From NCBI GenBank assembly GCA_041319085.1, contig CP101033.1, positions 218,501 to 282,500 on the forward strand: a stretch of DNA of 64,000 nt. Reading direction: 5' to 3'. A program made the translations under genes and the position numbers. The notes under the pieces were generated by a model. The model worked only from the letters and a program-made list of their open reading frames with translations, did not search any database and was not told the DNA's origin. Origin of the DNA: Aeromonas veronii (GTDB taxonomy: Bacteria > Pseudomonadota > Gammaproteobacteria > Enterobacterales > Aeromonadaceae). This document shows positions 17,582-25,801 of this stretch, piece after piece (positions within the stretch are counted from its first letter, which is position 1; the number at the start of each line of letters is the position of its first letter).

Positions 17582-20155
17582 ATGCGCCTCGATCGCCTGA
17601 CCAGCAAATTCCAGATTGCTATTTCCGATGCCCAGTCTCTTGCGCTGGGTCGTGACCACCAATTTATCGAACCCGTTCATCTGATGACCGCGCTGGTCAA
17701 TCAGGATGGCGGCTCCATCCGTCCGCTGCTCACCCTGACCGGGCTGGATATCAATGCTCTGCGCTCCCGCCTCGGCGAGGAGCTGGATCGCCTGCCGCGC
17801 GTGAGCGGCGTGGAAGGGGACGTGCAGCTCTCCAACGGCCTCGGCCGCCTGCTCAACGTCTGCGACAAACTGGCCCAGCAGCGCAAGGATCAGTTCATCT
17901 CCTCCGAACTGTTCGTGCTGGCTGCCCTCGACGACAAGGGAACGCTGGGTGAGCTGCTGCGCGCCCAGGGGCTGACCAAAGAGAAACTCGAAGCGGCCAT
18001 CGACAAGGTGCGTGGCGGCAAGAAGGTGGAGGATGCCAACGCCGAGGAGAACCGTCAGGCGCTGGAGAAGTACACCATCGATCTGACCGAGCGGGCCGAA
18101 ATCGGCAAGCTCGACCCGGTGATCGGCCGTGATGACGAGATCCGCCGTACCATTCAGGTGCTGCAACGCCGCACCAAGAACAACCCGGTGCTGATCGGTG
18201 CCCCCGGTGTTGGTAAAACCGCCATCGTCGAGGGGCTGGCCCAGCGCATCATCAACGGTGAAGTGCCGGAAGGGCTGAAGAACAAGCGGGTGCTGTCGCT
18301 GGACATGGGGGCGCTGGTAGCCGGTGCCAAGTATCGCGGCGAGTTTGAAGAGCGGCTGAAAGCCGTACTGAACGATCTCGCCAAGGAGGAGGGCAACGTC
18401 ATCCTCTTTATCGACGAGCTGCATACCATGGTCGGCGCCGGCAAGGGCGAAGGGGCGATGGATGCGGGCAACATGCTGAAACCGGCATTGGCCCGTGGTG
18501 ACCTGCATTGCGTCGGCGCCACCACGCTGGATGAGTACCGTCAGTACATCGAGAAGGATGCGGCCCTTGAGCGCCGTTTCCAGAAGGTGCTGGTGGAAGA
18601 GCCGAGCGTGGAGGACACCATCGCCATCCTGCGCGGCCTGAAAGAGCGTTACGAGCTGCACCACCATGTGCAGATCACCGACCCCGCCATCGTGGCGGCG
18701 GCCCAGCTGTCGCACCGCTATATCGCGGATCGCCAGCTGCCGGACAAGGCCATCGACCTCATTGACGAGGCGGCAGCCAGCATCCGGCTGCAGATCGACT
18801 CCAAGCCGGAGGCGCTCGATCGTCTCGAGCGGCGCATCATCCAGCTCAAGCTGGAGCAGCAGGCGCTGATGAAGGAGGACGATGACGCCAGCCGCAAGCG
18901 TCTCGAGCTGATCAATCAGGAGATTGGCGAAAAAGATCGGGAATACAACGAGCTGGACGAAGTGTGGAAGGCCGAGAAAGCCGCCCTCGCCGGCACCCAG
19001 CATATCAAGGCGGCCCTGGAGCAGGCCCGTCAGGATCTCGATGTGGCACGCCGCGCAGGCGATCTGGGGCGGATGTCCGAGCTGCAATATGGCCGCATTC
19101 CGGAGCTGGAGAAACAGCTGGATCTCGCCACTCAGGCCGAGATGCAGGAGACCAGTCTGCTGCGCAACCGCGTCACCGATGTGGAGATCGCAGACGTCCT
19201 GGCCCGCTGGACCGGTATTCCGGTCGCCCGCATGCTGGAAGGGGAGCGCGACAAGCTGCTGCGGATGGAAGATCAGTTGCACAGCCGGGTGATTGGTCAG
19301 GAGGAGGCGGTCGATGCGGTCTCCAACGCCATTCGTCGCTCCCGTGCCGGTCTCTCCGACCCGAATCGCCCCATCGGCTCCTTCCTGTTCCTGGGGCCCA
19401 CCGGGGTGGGCAAGACCGAGCTGTGCAAGGCGCTGGCGGAGTTCCTGTTCGATACCCAGGATGCCATGGTGCGGATCGACATGTCGGAGTTCATGGAGAA
19501 ACACAGCGTGGCCCGTCTGGTGGGGGCGCCTCCCGGATACGTGGGTTATGAAGAGGGTGGTTATCTGACCGAGGCGGTGCGCCGTCGTCCCTACTCGGTG
19601 ATCCTGCTGGACGAGGTGGAGAAGGCACATCCGGATGTGTTCAACATCCTGTTGCAGGTGCTTGATGATGGCCGCCTGACCGATGGTCAGGGTCGCACCG
19701 TCGATTTCCGCAACTCGGTGGTGATCATGACCTCCAACCTCGGGTCGGATCTGATTCAGGAGCACCACTCCGAGAAGGATTACGACGAGATGAAGGCCAT
19801 GCTGATGGAGGTGCTGACCCGCAGCTTCCGGCCGGAGTTTATCAACCGGATCGACGAGACAGTGGTGTTCCATCCCCTCGGCGAGGAGCACATCAAGTCC
19901 ATCGCCCGCATCCAGCTCAAGAGCCTGATGGGCCGTCTCGAGGCTCAGGGTTACGAGGTGGAGGTGAGCGAAGCGCTGCTCGAGAAGCTGGTGCATGCCG
20001 GGTTCGACCCCGTCTACGGGGCGCGGCCTCTCAAACGGGCGATCCAGCAGAAGGTGGAGAACCCGCTGGCGCAGGCCCTGCTCTCCGGCCGCATCGTGCC
20101 GGGCAAAAAACTGGTGCTGGGGGCCGACAGCAATGGCCTTACCATGACCCAGTAA
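17582..20155 (+). CDS. clpB: ATP-dependent disaggregase ClpB
   Basis: ClpB is a hexameric Hsp100 that works with DnaK to pull polypeptides from aggregates. The 857 residues equal the E. coli length. Domains in order: N-terminal Clp_N (1-145), AAA1 with Walker A GAPGVGKT at 206-213, a coiled-coil middle domain (about 410-520) that docks DnaK, and AAA2 with GPTGVGKT near 605. The C-terminal domain mediates oligomerisation. GGGGGAGTG lies just before the ATG, and a sigma-32 promoter lies upstream. Confidence 0.98.
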   Translation: MRLDRLTSKFQIAISDAQSLALGRDHQFIEPVHLMTALVNQDGGSIRPLLTLTGLDINALRSRLGEELDRLPRVSGVEGDVQLSNGLGRLLNVCDKLAQQRKDQFISSELFVLAALDDKGTLGELLRAQGLTKEKLEAAIDKVRGGKKVEDANAEENRQALEKYTIDLTERAEIGKLDPVIGRDDEIRRTIQVLQRRTKNNPVLIGAPGVGKTAIVEGLAQRIINGEVPEGLKNKRVLSLDMGALVAGAKYRGEFEERLKAVLNDLAKEEGNVILFIDELHTMVGAGKGEGAMDAGNMLKPALARGDLHCVGATTLDEYRQYIEKDAALERRFQKVLVEEPSVEDTIAILRGLKERYELHHHVQITDPAIVAAAQLSHRYIADRQLPDKAIDLIDEAAASIRLQIDSKPEALDRLERRIIQLKLEQQALMKEDDDASRKRLELINQEIGEKDREYNELDEVWKAEKAALAGTQHIKAALEQARQDLDVARRAGDLGRMSELQYGRIPELEKQLDLATQAEMQETSLLRNRVTDVEIADVLARWTGIPVARMLEGERDKLLRMEDQLHSRVIGQEEAVDAVSNAIRRSRAGLSDPNRPIGSFLFLGPTGVGKTELCKALAEFLFDTQDAMVRIDMSEFMEKHSVARLVGAPPGYVGYEEGGYLTEAVRRRPYSVILLDEVEKAHPDVFNILLQVLDDGRLTDGQGRTVDFRNSVVIMTSNLGSDLIQEHHSEKDYDEMKAMLMEVLTRSFRPEFINRIDETVVFHPLGEEHIKSIARIQLKSLMGRLEAQGYEVEVSEALLEKLVHAGFDPVYGARPLKRAIQQKVENPLAQALLSGRIVPGKKLVLGADSNGLTMTQ

Positions 20156-20176
20156 CCGATCTCGTGTCGATGTTTG

Positions 20177-20202
20177 CAACGCCAGCCCTCGGGCTGGCGT
20201 TG
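20177..20202 (+). terminator. Hairpin after clpB
   Basis: CAACGCCAGCCC and its complement form a 12-bp GC-rich stem with a minimal loop, 21 bases past the stop. The T-run is poor. Confidence 0.55.
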
Positions 20203-20230
20203 TCATATCTGGCCGCGGGGATTTGGAAGC

Positions 20231-20258
20231 AAAAAAAACGGCAATCCGAAGATTGCCG
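20231..20258 (-). terminator. Terminator of the asnA transcript
   Basis: CGGCAATC, CGAA loop, GATTGCCG. On the minus strand it is followed by eight Ts. It lies about 290 bases beyond the asnA stop, so transcripts cross the fossil tails described below. Confidence 0.9.
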
Positions 20259-20351
20259 GGAGGAATGTAGTGATGCGACCTGGCGTGGGTTGAGCGGGTC
20301 GCAGGGGCAAGCCCCGGTTTCGCCGTGGGCCATCAGGGATGACCACGCGGC

Positions 20352-20399
20352 TTACAGCATGTCCGGACTGCGCTCGTTCAGTCCGCACCGCCACATACC
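20352..20399 (-). pseudogene. Degenerate third copy of the asnA 3' tail
   Basis: Read on the minus strand, 16 codons give GMWRCGLNERSPDML and a stop. The spacing is the same as the last 16 codons of asnA (GVW to ML-stop), but only the ends are conserved. It is probably an older relic; similarity is weak and could be chance. Confidence 0.35.
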
Positions 20400-20455
20400 T
20401 TCAGGGCTGACCCGCGTGCCACAGCTTGCGGGCCAGACCGATGAAATCAACTCGT

Positions 20456-20541
20456 TTACAGCATGCCTTGCACGGCGGCCTTCATTTCAGAGGGCCAGAC
20501 GCCGACCTGTGCCTGTTTGTCGATATGCTCCTTTACGAGAA
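20456..20541 (-). pseudogene. Duplicated 3' tail of asnA
   Basis: On the minus strand this encodes [20 protein letters not shown] followed by VQGML and a stop. It is in register with the end of asnA ([24 protein letters not shown]). A 27-base block (20474-20500) is identical to 20567-20593 in asnA. The offset is 93 bases. Differences cluster at both ends of the block, as if the two tails came from different alleles. Confidence 0.85.
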
Positions 20542-20548
20542 AACCGGC

Positions 20549-21541
20549 TTACAACATGCCCGGGATGGCGGCCTTCATTTCAGAGGGCCAGACACCAACC
20601 TGCACCTGACCGATGTGCTCCTTTTGCAGCAGCAGCATGGCCAGACGGGATTGACCGATGCCGCCGCCGATGGTTTGCGGCATCCGTGTGGCCAGCAGAT
20701 CCTGATGCCAGTCGTACTGCAGGCGATCCTCGTCGCCGGTGATGGCGAGCTGGCGGCGCAGCGCCTCGGCGTCGACCCGGATCCCCATGGAGGAGATCTC
20801 GAAGCTGTCCTGCAGTACCGGGTTCCACACCAGGATGTCGCCGTTCAGCCCTGCCAGACCCAGCTCGCTGTGGCTGCTCCAGTCGTCGTAGTCCGGGGCA
20901 CGCACGTCGTGGCGCTCGCCGTGGGAGAGGGCACCGCCGATGCCGATCAGGAACACGGCACCCAGCTCCTTGGCGATGGCTCGCTCGCGCCCCTTGGCAT
21001 CGAGGTCCGGATAGCGGGTCAGCAGCTCTTCGCTGTGCAGGAACTGGATCTCGGCTGGCAGGAAGGGGGTCAGCTCATGCTCGGCACAGACCGCCCGCTC
21101 GGTGGCCTTGATGGCGGCCCAGATACCGCGCACGGTCTCCTGCAGATAGGCCAGATCCCGGCGCTCGCTCGGCATCACCTTCTCCCAGTCCCACTGATCC
21201 ACGTAGACCGAGTGGATGGGGGTGAGCTTGTCTTCATCCGGACGCAGCGCCTTCATGTGGGTGTAGATCCCTTCACCTGGACCGAAGCCGAAGCGGCCCA
21301 GAGTCTGGCGCTTCCATTTGGCCAGTGAATGGACCACTTCGTAGCTGTGCTCCGGCAGGGTTTTTACTTTGACCTGCACTGCATTCTCGTGGCCAGAGAG
21401 GTTGTCCTGAGTGCCATCACCGACCCGGCTCAGAATGGGGGCTTGCACCTCCATCAGACCCAGTTGCTGGGCGAGTTGGTGGGAGAACATCTCTTTGACG
21501 AAGCTGATCTGCTGTTGGCTGCGAATGTAGTGCTGTTTCAT
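20549..21541 (-). CDS. asnA: Aspartate-ammonia ligase AsnA
   Basis: AsnA makes L-asparagine from aspartate, ammonia and ATP. The 330 residues match E. coli AsnA throughout, e.g. [50 protein letters not shown] and [14 protein letters not shown], a class II tRNA-synthetase-like core. The start at 21541 ([11 protein letters not shown]) is the family start; the frame open to 21649 is discarded. It is divergent from asnC, its activator when asparagine is scarce. The gene's last 25 codons are repeated downstream. Confidence 0.97.
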   Translation of the reverse strand: MKQHYIRSQQQISFVKEMFSHQLAQQLGLMEVQAPILSRVGDGTQDNLSGHENAVQVKVKTLPEHSYEVVHSLAKWKRQTLGRFGFGPGEGIYTHMKALRPDEDKLTPIHSVYVDQWDWEKVMPSERRDLAYLQETVRGIWAAIKATERAVCAEHELTPFLPAEIQFLHSEELLTRYPDLDAKGRERAIAKELGAVFLIGIGGALSHGERHDVRAPDYDDWSSHSELGLAGLNGDILVWNPVLQDSFEISSMGIRVDAEALRRQLAITGDEDRLQYDWHQDLLATRMPQTIGGGIGQSRLAMLLLQKEHIGQVQVGVWPSEMKAAIPGML

Positions 21542-21695
21542 GCTGAATTCCTGTTTCAAACCCCGTTGGATGTGGTGATTCTTCAACGGATTGCCAACTA
21601 AATTCAATATTCGATAATAGAAATAGGCTTTGTGTGTTTTTTTCTTCAAAATAAGCCGTTATTTAATGAGATATCGCCAACGGGAGTGCAAAAAA
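21542..21695. promoter_or_regulatory. asnA-asnC divergent control region
   Basis: This 154-base AT-rich interval must hold both promoters and the AsnC sites. AT-rich blocks such as AATTCAATATTCGATAAT (near 21601) are candidates. I cannot place the boxes exactly. Confidence 0.5.
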
Positions 21696-22157
21696 ATGCC
21701 GGAAAATTACCGGATCGATAATCTCGATCAGGCCATCCTCACCGCCTTGATGGAGAATGCGCGGATCCCTTACGCCGAACTGGCGAAACAACTGGCGGTC
21801 AGCCCGGGCACCATTCATGTGCGGGTGGAGAAGATGAAGCAGGCAGGGATCATCGAGGGGACGCGGGTACAGGTGAATGCGAAGAAGCTGGGCTATGACG
21901 TCTGCTGCTTTATCGGGATCAATCTGAAGAGTGCCAAGGATTACCCCTCGGCGCTGGCCAAGCTGCAGGCGCTGGACGAGGTGGTGGAGGCCTACTACAC
22001 CACGGGTCACTACAGCATCTTCATGAAGGTGATGACCCGCTCCATCGATGAGCTGCAGATTGTGCTGATCAACAAGATCCAGACCATCGACGAGATCCAG
22101 TCCACTGAGACCCTGATCTCGTTGCAGAATCCGATCCTGCGGGATGTGAAACCTTGA
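21696..22157 (+). CDS. asnC: Lrp/AsnC-family regulator AsnC
   Basis: The 153 residues match AsnC. The N-terminal helix-turn-helix is YAELAKQLAVSPGTIHVRVE near residue 30, followed by a RAM ligand-binding domain (GYDVCCFIGINLKSAKDYP onward). AsnC activates asnA and represses itself; asparagine blocks activation. The start at 21696 has GGGAG about eight bases upstream. The frame open to 21630 lies in the promoter region and is discarded. Confidence 0.96.
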   Translation: MPENYRIDNLDQAILTALMENARIPYAELAKQLAVSPGTIHVRVEKMKQAGIIEGTRVQVNAKKLGYDVCCFIGINLKSAKDYPSALAKLQALDEVVEAYYTTGHYSIFMKVMTRSIDELQIVLINKIQTIDEIQSTETLISLQNPILRDVKP

Positions 22158-22344
22158 GTCGGGTTGCCGGAGTGGCGATAGCGCCATCTCCCGAGAGAAA
22201 ATCGATCAGCCGTATCTGCGGGTTCAGCTCTGGCAAACGGCCAATGGCTGGTGCCGCAGAGATTGAGAGGCGGCGGCCATCGGCGGTGATCCGCTGGCAG
22301 GCGGGCTTCGTTGATGCAAGACCATGACAGGGAAAGGAGATCGT

Positions 22345-23049
22345 ATGCGTGCATTGGTAACGGGCTGCGGCCGTCGACTCGGATTTTATCTCTGTGAACA
22401 GCTGGCGGCGGCGGGTTGGCAGGTGACGGGCTGCTATCGCAGCGAGCGGCCGGAATTGGCCAAGCTGGCGGCACTGGGGGTCGAGCTGGTGCAGGCGGAT
22501 TTTGGCCGGGAAGAGGACGTTGGCAAGCTGATCGATGTGCTGGCTGCCCATCAGGATCTGGCGCTGGTGATCCACAACGCGTCGGCCTTCGAGCCGCAGG
22601 CGACCGATCCGGCGGCGCAGTTGGCTCAGTTCGAGCAGTTTTACCGAGTGCACATGGCGGCCCCCTTCCAGCTCAACCGGGCGCTGGCACCCAGGCTGGC
22701 AAGCAACCCCAACGCCAGCATCATTCACATCACCGATATCTATATTCACGCCCCGTCCCCCCGTTTTGCCAGCTATGTGGCGACCAAGGCGGGAGCCCAT
22801 TCGCTGGCCATGAGCTTTGCCCGCGAGTTGGCGCCCACAGTGCGGGTCAACACCATAGAGCCGGGCCCGATCCTGTTTCTCGACGAGCATGACGAGGTGT
22901 GGCGCCAGCAGGTGTTGGCGAAAACACCGCTGGCGCGGGAGGGGGGGCTTGAGCCCATTTGGCAGGCGGTGCAGCTACTGATGGCGAACAGCTATATGAC
23001 CGGGGCCAGCATCAAGGTGGATGGCGGGCGCGCGCTGGCCACTCTTTGA
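22345..23049 (+). CDS. folM: Dihydromonapterin/dihydrofolate reductase FolM (SDR family)
   Basis: This 234-residue short-chain dehydrogenase has the pterin-reductase variant of the NADPH motif, TGCGRRLG, and catalytic Tyr144 and Lys148 in YVATKAG. The segments IIHITDIYI and EPGPILFLDEHD match E. coli FolM. It reduces dihydromonapterin to tetrahydromonapterin and has weak dihydrofolate reductase activity. AAAGGAG lies about six bases upstream of the ATG. It is convergent with, and overlaps by 75 bases, a folK-like gene, so both neighbours are pterin enzymes. Confidence 0.9.
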   Translation: MRALVTGCGRRLGFYLCEQLAAAGWQVTGCYRSERPELAKLAALGVELVQADFGREEDVGKLIDVLAAHQDLALVIHNASAFEPQATDPAAQLAQFEQFYRVHMAAPFQLNRALAPRLASNPNASIIHITDIYIHAPSPRFASYVATKAGAHSLAMSFARELAPTVRVNTIEPGPILFLDEHDEVWRQQVLAKTPLAREGGLEPIWQAVQLLMANSYMTGASIKVDGGRALATL

Positions 23050-23550
23050 GGAGGGACCGAGCACCAGCGGTCCCAGCCCGACCAGCCGGGTCAGCAAGCC
23101 CTTGCCAGGTTTGAGCTTGCCCGACGGACCGAGGAGCGTCACCTGCAGCGCCACCTTGGGGTCATGCACCTCGCCATGGCCGTACAGCTCGGCTAGCAGC
23201 TCCGTCAGATAGGAATCGACCGCTGCCGTGGCAAAGTCACCGCTCAGGTTGCTGGCCAGGATATCGATGTCGAGCGGTCGGTCGTGCACCTTGCAGAGCG
23301 GATCGCTGCGATCCCGGCCGTGAGCCACCTCGAGGGCGACAAAGTGCTGCTTGAGGCGGGCGGCATCGAGCGGACTTTCCAAGACCAGCAGGCAGTTGAG
23401 AAAGTCGTGGCTGGAGTGCATCCCCACCGGTTTGGTGCGGATCACCGAACTCAGCTGCAAGGGGCCGATGTGGGCAAGCAGCTCGGCCAGTGCGCGGCTG
23501 ACATGGATGTGTGGGTCAAGATTGGAACCAATGCTACACAGATAGAACAT
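22975..23550 (-). CDS. HPPK-like pterin pyrophosphokinase (FolK family paralogue)
   Basis: The 191-residue protein starts with the HPPK signature YLCSIGSNLDP and carries the catalytic HDRPLDIDIL motif with two aspartates that bind magnesium. HPPK transfers pyrophosphate from ATP to hydroxymethyl-dihydropterin in folate synthesis. It is about 30 residues longer than E. coli FolK. The C-terminal extension is Gly/Leu/Pro-rich and partly encoded opposite the end of folM. A main folK is normally beside pcnB, so this is likely a second copy. The start at 23550 has GAAGG upstream. Confidence 0.82.
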   Translation of the reverse strand: MFYLCSIGSNLDPHIHVSRALAELLAHIGPLQLSSVIRTKPVGMHSSHDFLNCLLVLESPLDAARLKQHFVALEVAHGRDRSDPLCKVHDRPLDIDILASNLSGDFATAAVDSYLTELLAELYGHGEVHDPKVALQVTLLGPSGKLKPGKGLLTRLVGLGPLVLGPSSKSGQRAPAIHLDAGPGHIAVRHQ

Positions 23551-23674
23551 GCTCACCTTCCCGGGGTTGGGCTCATCTGAAATGTATACGCAGCTCACGG
23601 TTATCGGATTAACTATGGCTTAACATTGTCTTATCTATTGTGATCCGGCACTGATTGGCAGAAAGGAGGTTTGC

Positions 23675-23767
23675 ATGAGTGTGGAGCTGAAATGGGCGCT
23701 GTTGACCGCCTCGGGAGCGTTGGCGATGATCCTGACCATCTGTCTGGCCTCTGTCGCCTTGGCGTGA
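23675..23767 (+). CDS. 30-residue single-span membrane peptide
   Basis: A near-perfect ribosome site AAAGGAGG lies six bases before ATG. The 30 codons encode MSVELKWALLTASGALAMIL and then a further hydrophobic end, ILTICLASVALA. About 22 residues are hydrophobic, enough for one membrane span. A strong terminator follows 23 bases after the stop, and a weak promoter (TTAACT-17-TATCTA, 23619-23647) precedes it. It is thus a self-contained transcription unit just upstream of glrK. I do not recognise the family. Confidence 0.7.
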   Translation: MSVELKWALLTASGALAMILTICLASVALA

Positions 23768-23790
23768 CTCACCACAATCCAGATAATCCA

Positions 23791-23818
23791 AACCGGCCCG
23801 TTGGCCGGTTTTGTTTTT
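23791..23818 (+). terminator. Terminator of the 30-residue peptide gene
   Basis: AACCGGCC, CGTT loop, GGCCGGTT, followed by TTGTTTTTTG. Confidence 0.9.
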
Positions 23819-23867
23819 TGGGTCGGTGCGGCTATGCTGGCGCACCGGTGAGAATGCAAGAGAAGAG

Positions 23868-25271
23868 ATGATGACCAAGGTTCGCCCACGCTCCCTGCTG
23901 CAGGTGGTATTGATGGGATTCGTGCTGGTATTGATGCCGCTGGGCGGCATGATCTGGCACAACAGCACTGCCTTGGCCCACCTTGGCCAGCTCACCAGCA
24001 AGGAGATGGCGCGCGCGGTCAAGGATACTCGCCGCGCGACCCTGCTGACGACGCAAGCCATCGACATCGAACGCACCTTGCGCCGCTTTGCGGTGCTGGG
24101 GGATCGCCGCAGTCTAACCAGTTACCAGCAACAACTCGATGGCTATCGGGTGCTGTTGGCGGAACATCGCAACACCATCTCCGACGGTCAGCTCTACCGC
24201 AGTCTGGATCAGGGGCTGGTCTGGCTCGACAGCCTGCAGGAGGTCGCGTTGGCCCGGGTTGCGGTAGCGGGCGACAAACTCGAGCAGTTCGACGAAAGCA
24301 ACAAGCAACTGGAAGTGATCACCCGCAAACGGGTTGACGAACACATGGATCGAGTTCAGTTGACCATTGCCGGACTGATTCGGGAACTCTGGTGGGTGAG
24401 CGGTTTCGTGGTGGCGCTGAGCCTGCTGATGGTCTTTATCTTCACCTACCTCATCATCCACCCGGTACGACAGATTGAGTCGCGCATTTTGAGCTTGGGG
24501 GCCGGGGTTGAGCCCGATCATCAGCCGGTCGATGGCCCGGCGGAACTGGTGCTACTGGGGGAACGGATCGTCTGGCTGCACGACAAGCTGAAGGAGCTGG
24601 AGCTGCAGAAATACCAGTTCTTGCGCCATGTTTCCCACGAGCTCAAGACCCCGCTGGCGGTACTGCGGGAGGGGTCGGATCTGCTCTGCGAGCAGTTGGT
24701 CGGGCCTTTGACGGCGGATCAGCTGGAGATCTGCCAGATGCTCGATGAGAGCAGTCGCCGTCTGCAGACGCTGATCGAGCGGCTGCTCGACTTCAACCGG
24801 CTCAGCCAGCAGGAGGCGTTCGCGCGGGAGCCGGTAGCGCTCACCCCCATGCTCATCGAGTTAGTCACCGAGTACCGGCTGGCATTGGAGTCCAAGCAGA
24901 TCCGTGTACACTTGCCGACCGAGTCGGTCACCCTGTGGGCGGAGCCCTACCGGCTGCGACTGATCCTAGACAACCTCTTCTCCAACGCGGTCAGCTACGG
25001 CGCCTGCGGGGGCAATATCTGGATCAGGGCAGGGCAGGACGAACAGGTAAGTTGGTTGGACGTGGCCAACGAGGGACCCAAGATCCCCGCGGCCGATCAG
25101 CAACGCATTTTTGAACCCTTCGAGCAGGGCAGTACAGTGCGGCAAGGTCTGTTGAAAGGCTCAGGCATAGGTCTTTCCATCGCTCGCGAGTCGGCCTGCA
25201 GTCTGGGAGGGGAACTGGTTCTGGTAGAGGATGAACAGGCGGATGTCTGCTTCAGGTTGACGTTGAAATGA
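23868..25271 (+). CDS. glrK: Sensor histidine kinase GlrK (QseE)
   Basis: Two membrane segments (about residues 11-31 and 170-192) flank a helical periplasmic domain. HAMP follows, then the H-box FLRHVSHELKTPLAVLREG and the ATPase motifs NLFSNAVSYGA and GSGIGLSIA. The order glrK-qseG-glrR is that of E. coli. There GlrK phosphorylates GlrR to drive the sigma-54 promoter of the sRNA GlmY. Start choice between two adjacent ATGs (23868, 23871) is open; the upstream AAGAGAAGAG is the ribosome site. Its stop overlaps the next start. Confidence 0.9.
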   Translation: MMTKVRPRSLLQVVLMGFVLVLMPLGGMIWHNSTALAHLGQLTSKEMARAVKDTRRATLLTTQAIDIERTLRRFAVLGDRRSLTSYQQQLDGYRVLLAEHRNTISDGQLYRSLDQGLVWLDSLQEVALARVAVAGDKLEQFDESNKQLEVITRKRVDEHMDRVQLTIAGLIRELWWVSGFVVALSLLMVFIFTYLIIHPVRQIESRILSLGAGVEPDHQPVDGPAELVLLGERIVWLHDKLKELELQKYQFLRHVSHELKTPLAVLREGSDLLCEQLVGPLTADQLEICQMLDESSRRLQTLIERLLDFNRLSQQEAFAREPVALTPMLIELVTEYRLALESKQIRVHLPTESVTLWAEPYRLRLILDNLFSNAVSYGACGGNIWIRAGQDEQVSWLDVANEGPKIPAADQQRIFEPFEQGSTVRQGLLKGSGIGLSIARESACSLGGELVLVEDEQADVCFRLTLK

Positions 25272-25801
25272 GGACGATGAAGATACAAGGCGTATTTCCA
25301 GCTCTGATTGCAGGGCTGCTCGCGGGTTGCACCCTGCTGCCGCAACAGCCACAGCGGGACTCCGCCGATATCGCTTTTGCCAAGCGAATGGCGTTTGCCA
25401 ACAAGGAGATGCAGGTTCGTCTGCAATACTCCGACTGGCTGCTGGCCAGTCACCCCCAGCAACGGGTGCAGGAGCGTCAGCGTCTGAAAGGGGCCGACGA
25501 TCTCGAGAGCCGGGTCAGTCTGGCGATGGTGGATTCCCACCCCGCCGAAGCGGTGGCCAATCGCACCGCCGGCCTGGCGCGCTTGAAGCAGATGCTGCCC
25601 GAACTGGGTCTCGATACGCAGGCCTTTTTGCGCAGTTGGATCGCTCTCGGCGAGCAACTGCTGGTTCGCGACAGCCGTCGCGAGGACCAGAGTCAGAGTC
25701 AGGAGATCCAGCGGCTGCGCCGCCAGATCAAGCAGCTGACCGCTATCGATGACCAGCTCAACCAGCGCAAGCTGAACGAGCATCGTGAGGTAACACCATG
25801 A
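25268..25801 (+). CDS. qseG: QseG-like lipoprotein
   Basis: The 177-residue protein begins with a lipoprotein signal with lipobox LLAGC. It is otherwise helical and charged, with a Gln/Arg-rich C-terminal coiled coil (about residues 135-172). Its place between the kinase and regulator genes, with ATGA overlaps on both sides, identifies it as QseG. In enterobacteria this protein binds GlrK in the envelope and is needed for its signalling. Sequence conservation is modest, so the name rests mainly on position and topology. Confidence 0.75.
   Translation: MRTMKIQGVFPALIAGLLAGCTLLPQQPQRDSADIAFAKRMAFANKEMQVRLQYSDWLLASHPQQRVQERQRLKGADDLESRVSLAMVDSHPAEAVANRTAGLARLKQMLPELGLDTQAFLRSWIALGEQLLVRDSRREDQSQSQEIQRLRRQIKQLTAIDDQLNQRKLNEHREVTP

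Noticed and set aside
17525..20206. 893-codon frame antisense to clpB
   Set aside because: Shadow of clpB codon bias; no ribosome site and low-complexity His/Gln/Leu content.
20164..20742. 192-codon plus-strand frame over the clpB-asnA gap
   Set aside because: It runs over two terminators and the duplicated asnA tails and shows no coding signature; the repeats explain its internal repetition.
22158..22330. Minus-strand frame giving a protein-like stretch (RITADGRRLSISAAPAIG...) between asnC and folM
   Set aside because: It has no start or ribosome site and its only stop lies inside asnC. It could be a gene remnant, but there is no family match I can name.
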